Source: Clostridiales bacterium UBA2658
GTDB taxonomy: Bacteria > Bacillota > Clostridia > Oscillospirales > Oscillospiraceae
Length of the DNA: 7,271 nt
Direction of reading: 5' to 3'
NCBI GenBank assembly: GCA_002359425.1
Contig: DEMY01000075.1
Coordinates: 16,120-23,390, forward strand
Shown: positions 5,506 through 7,271 of the stretch, one piece after another
Layout of the letters: the number at the start of each line of letters is the position of its first letter
Position numbering within the stretch: the stretch's first letter is position 1
The notes under the pieces: model-generated
The model's database searches: none
The model's input: only the letters and a program-made list of their open reading frames with translations
What the model was told of the DNA's origin: nothing
Translations under genes and position numbers: made by a program

Positions 5506-6654
5506 TTACAAAACCTCCAACAGATTTTTTAAGGACAAGGTCAGGTCGGGAATGTCGGCGCGGTAAATGCGGCCCGAAAAGGCTTCGTGTGGAAGTGGGA
5601 AAAAATGTGCGTATTTTGGGCAAATCGGACGGTAAAGTGGGTCTGCAATGACCTTGATTGCGGACTTTAGGAGTGAGGCAAGCTCATCCTCATCCGTTGC
5701 GCATACATCGCAAGGCGCGAGCAACGCCGTTTCCGTTTCAAGTGGACAGACGACGCAAACACTTTTTCCCGTCTCCGCTTCGATGGCAGCAGCGAGCGAG
5801 CCGCTGAAAACGCTTTCTCCTATCACAGCGATCTCCGCATCCGGCGCGGATTTGCGTTCAGTACAGAGCACGCGGTTCGTTCCGTCGGTGGAAGACGCGC
5901 GCAGGGCCGCGAGCAGCTTTTCGGAAAACACGCCCGCCATCGGCGTTCCAACAACGTAAGGCGTTCCAAAGCGCGTTTTAAGCGTTTTTGCAGCAGCAAG
6001 CCCCGCATAGGAGACGACGAGGTTCACGGAAGCGCCGCCCGCTTTTTCAAGGTCCGCGAGCGAGCTGCCCATGGCCCAGTTTGAGACGAGCTCAACACCG
6101 TTTTCTCGCAAAAGCTTTTCCATAGAGGCAGCAGAACCGTTTACGGAGAAGTCCAGTGGCGTGACGCCGAGGAGATTGGCCGAAAGGCCATCCGTTTTCG
6201 GAATGCCGTCCTGCACAAAGCGCCCTGCCAACGCATCAAAGGCCATGGAAGCGCCGGAAAGGTACGAGTGCATTCCGTTCGTCGGAAAGCCGAAGGTAGG
6301 GATGCCGGTTCGCTCCTCGCAGAGCGCGGCGAGGGCCTGAAAATCCGTGCCAATCAGCATGGGGATGGGCGTCCCCGCGATGACGATGAATTTCGGACAC
6401 AGCTCATTTACCGCCGTTACAATGTCGCCAACAAGCTTTTCGTCGTCTCCCATGACAGCCTCCATTTCAGAAAGGCCGGAGATGAAAACGAGACTGTCCA
6501 TGTCGTACCAGCGCGGCTCATCATGCGTGTTATAGGTCGAGTTGCAGCCGGACGCGTCGTGCATAACGGTCATACCGCCCAGCTCGTAGAGCGCCGAGCA
6601 GACGCCGGAGACGTCGGCGGCGTAGGTTGAAATAATCTTTGCAGTCTGTTTCAT
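5506..6654 (-). CDS. Nitrogenase component-1-like subunit (NifK-like position), function unknown
   Basis: The ATG at 6654 overlaps the previous gene's TGA as ATGA and gives 382 residues; a GTG three codons upstream is less likely. No strong ribosome binding site is seen, which fits translational coupling. The sequence has the Oxidored_nitro pattern. S-G-V-C-S-A-L-Y-E-L-G-G (16-27) and H-D-A-S-G-C (32-37) resemble the NifK segment ending G-S-Q-G-C. P-K-F-I-V-I-A-G-T-P-I-P-M-L-I-G-T-D (87-104) resembles the segment that in NifK carries T-C before the V-I-G-D-D. On this alignment C37 is kept, but the other two P-cluster cysteine positions read A12 and P96. It is shorter than true NifK (about 520 residues) and close to compact nitrogenase-like members. 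It probably pairs with the upstream subunit as an electron-transfer or catalytic complex needing a NifH-like reductase. The substrate is unknown, and N2 fixation is unlikely. Confidence 0.8.
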   Translation of the reverse strand: MKQTAKIISTYAADVSGVCSALYELGGMTVMHDASGCNSTYNTHDEPRWYDMDSLVFISGLSEMEAVMGDDEKLVGDIVTAVNELCPKFIVIAGTPIPMLIGTDFQALAALCEERTGIPTFGFPTNGMHSYLSGASMAFDALAGRFVQDGIPKTDGLSANLLGVTPLDFSVNGSAASMEKLLRENGVELVSNWAMGSSLADLEKAGGASVNLVVSYAGLAAAKTLKTRFGTPYVVGTPMAGVFSEKLLAALRASSTDGTNRVLCTERKSAPDAEIAVIGESVFSGSLAAAIEAETGKSVCVVCPLETETALLAPCDVCATDEDELASLLKSAIKVIADPLYRPICPKYAHFFPLPHEAFSGRIYRADIPDLTLSLKNLLEVL

Positions 6655-7271
6655 AGGCAGCACCCACAGCCGAGGCCCTTTGGCTGGATCTGGGTCCTCG
6701 GGTCCTTTTCATGAAGCCATGCGTCAATCATCAGGGACGCCATACGGCAAACGCCATCAAATCCCCACACACCTCCGCCCTCGACGACATTCACAAAATT
6801 GCGCGTTCCTGTAAAGTATGCGGCCTTCTGGCCGATGGCAAGCGTCCGCTCCGCCGTTTCACGCGAGAGGACGCGGCATTTGACCTCAACCGTCGCGCGG
6901 ATGATAAGCTCCGGCACGCTTTTTTGCAGCCAGTCGAAGTCCGCGCGTTCCTCATCCGTGAAGCTGTCCGCAAAGACCGCCGTCACGTTGAAGTCGTGCT
7001 CCGAAAGAAGCCGCGCAAGACCGAGCGGACGCGGCGTTGCGGTATAGTCCAATACGACGGGCGCGGAGCCGATAACGGCCTTCGCTTTTTGCAGCGCGGT
7101 TTCGGCAAGCGCAATGGACTGCGCATCGTCCCCGCGCGGGAAATTTAGTGTCTGCGCGAGCAGGTCGAGGTTTTTGGTATTTTCCTCGTATCCCCAGCAG
7201 GTGGGCAGATACAAATGCTTTTGTCCGAGCCGCCTTTCGAGCTCCCCCCCGCCCGCGCGGGCCGGGGGCAG
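6651..7271 (-). CDS. Nitrogenase component-1-like subunit (NifD-like position), C-terminal part, runs off right edge
   Basis: The frame is open to the window edge, so 206 residues of the C-terminal half are seen; the TTG at 7214 is only an internal leucine. After a linker (L-G-Q-K-H-L-Y-L-P-T-C-W-G-Y-E-E, 15-30) comes the Rossmann-like third domain of component-1 proteins: strands at V-V-L-D-Y (72-76) and N-V-T-A-V-F (95-100), then P-E-L-I-I-R-A-T (120-127). Near the end, G-G-V-W-G-F-D-G-V (166-174) aligns with the NifD motif around the cofactor-binding histidine (Y-H-G-F-D-G-F), with W169 in the histidine position. The last residues are G-L-G-C-G-C-C-L, an unusual Cys-x-Cys-Cys tail (C202, C204, C205) that could bind metal. 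Its stop overlaps the next gene's start by four bases. Assignment to the family is firm-looking. D-type rather than K- or E-type is less sure. Confidence 0.75.
   Translation of the reverse strand: MPPARAGGGELERRLGQKHLYLPTCWGYEENTKNLDLLAQTLNFPRGDDAQSIALAETALQKAKAVIGSAPVVLDYTATPRPLGLARLLSEHDFNVTAVFADSFTDEERADFDWLQKSVPELIIRATVEVKCRVLSRETAERTLAIGQKAAYFTGTRNFVNVVEGGGVWGFDGVCRMASLMIDAWLHEKDPRTQIQPKGLGCGCCL

Noticed and set aside
4805..5566. 253-codon plus-strand frame opposite the binding-protein gene
   Set aside because: The peptide is Arg/Asp/Gly-rich without domain pattern, and the opposite strand encodes a complete lipoprotein with signal peptide.
5504..5623. Upstream start of the binding protein at 5623
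   Set aside because: It would put 40 residues before an obvious lipoprotein signal peptide and overlap the preceding gene. GGAGGT near 5515 points to 5503.
6651..7214. TTG start at 7214 giving a complete 187-residue protein
   Set aside because: The same frame continues without a stop to the window edge, and the family domain needs a longer N-terminal part. The TTG is an internal leucine.
5506..7271. Genuine dinitrogen-fixing MoFe nitrogenase
   Set aside because: The second subunit is too short, two P-cluster cysteine positions are changed, and the cofactor histidine position is tryptophan in the first subunit. No nifB/nifEN is visible.

Overview
The window looks like chromosomal DNA from a fairly GC-rich anaerobic Firmicute. 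A gut-type Clostridia of the Oscillospiraceae/Ruminococcaceae kind is my best guess. The reasons are strong AGGAG-type ribosome binding sites, short divergently and convergently arranged units with compact hairpin terminators, a CoA-transferase of the fermentative butyrate/4-hydroxybutyrate family, a C_GCAxxG_C_C redox protein, and nitrogenase-like genes next to a metallophore-type binding protein. The taxonomic call is inference. I see no rRNA, tRNA, CRISPR array, insertion sequence or phage structural gene.

Layout. Positions 1-126 (minus) hold the start of an XRE-type helix-turn-helix regulator. It is divergent from a 53-residue small protein (218-379, plus), and the shared promoter region carries GAAC/GTTC repeats. 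A gamma-carbonic-anhydrase-like hexapeptide protein (442-954, plus) follows from its own probable promoter. A 95-residue probable lipoprotein of unknown function (1077-1364, plus) comes next and ends at a very strong terminator. A LysR regulator (1431-2312, minus) is divergent from an acetyl-CoA hydrolase/transferase family CoA-transferase (2438-3748, plus), its most likely target. After another strong terminator there is a single-gene unit for a cysteine-rich C_GCAxxG_C_C protein (3910-4311, plus). It converges, through a shared bidirectional terminator, on the last region.

The most interesting part is 4361-7271 (minus), a tightly coupled operon entering from the right edge. It encodes the C-terminal part of one nitrogenase component-1-like subunit (6651-7271, open at the edge), a complete second component-1-like subunit (5506-6654, start overlapping the previous stop as ATGA), and a FecB/BtuF-type lipoprotein binding protein (4361-5503, starting 2 bases after the previous stop). 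By motif alignment from memory, both nitrogenase-like subunits lack residues that are essential in true MoFe nitrogenase. Two of three P-cluster cysteine positions are changed in the second subunit, and the cofactor-ligand histidine position is a tryptophan in the first, which also ends in a Cys-x-Cys-Cys tail. This is therefore unlikely to be a dinitrogen-fixing enzyme. It fits the poorly characterised nitrogenase-like group, here coupled to uptake of a metal chelate, corrinoid or similar ligand. The reductase (NifH-like) and membrane/ATPase transporter genes would be expected beyond the right edge, but they are not visible.
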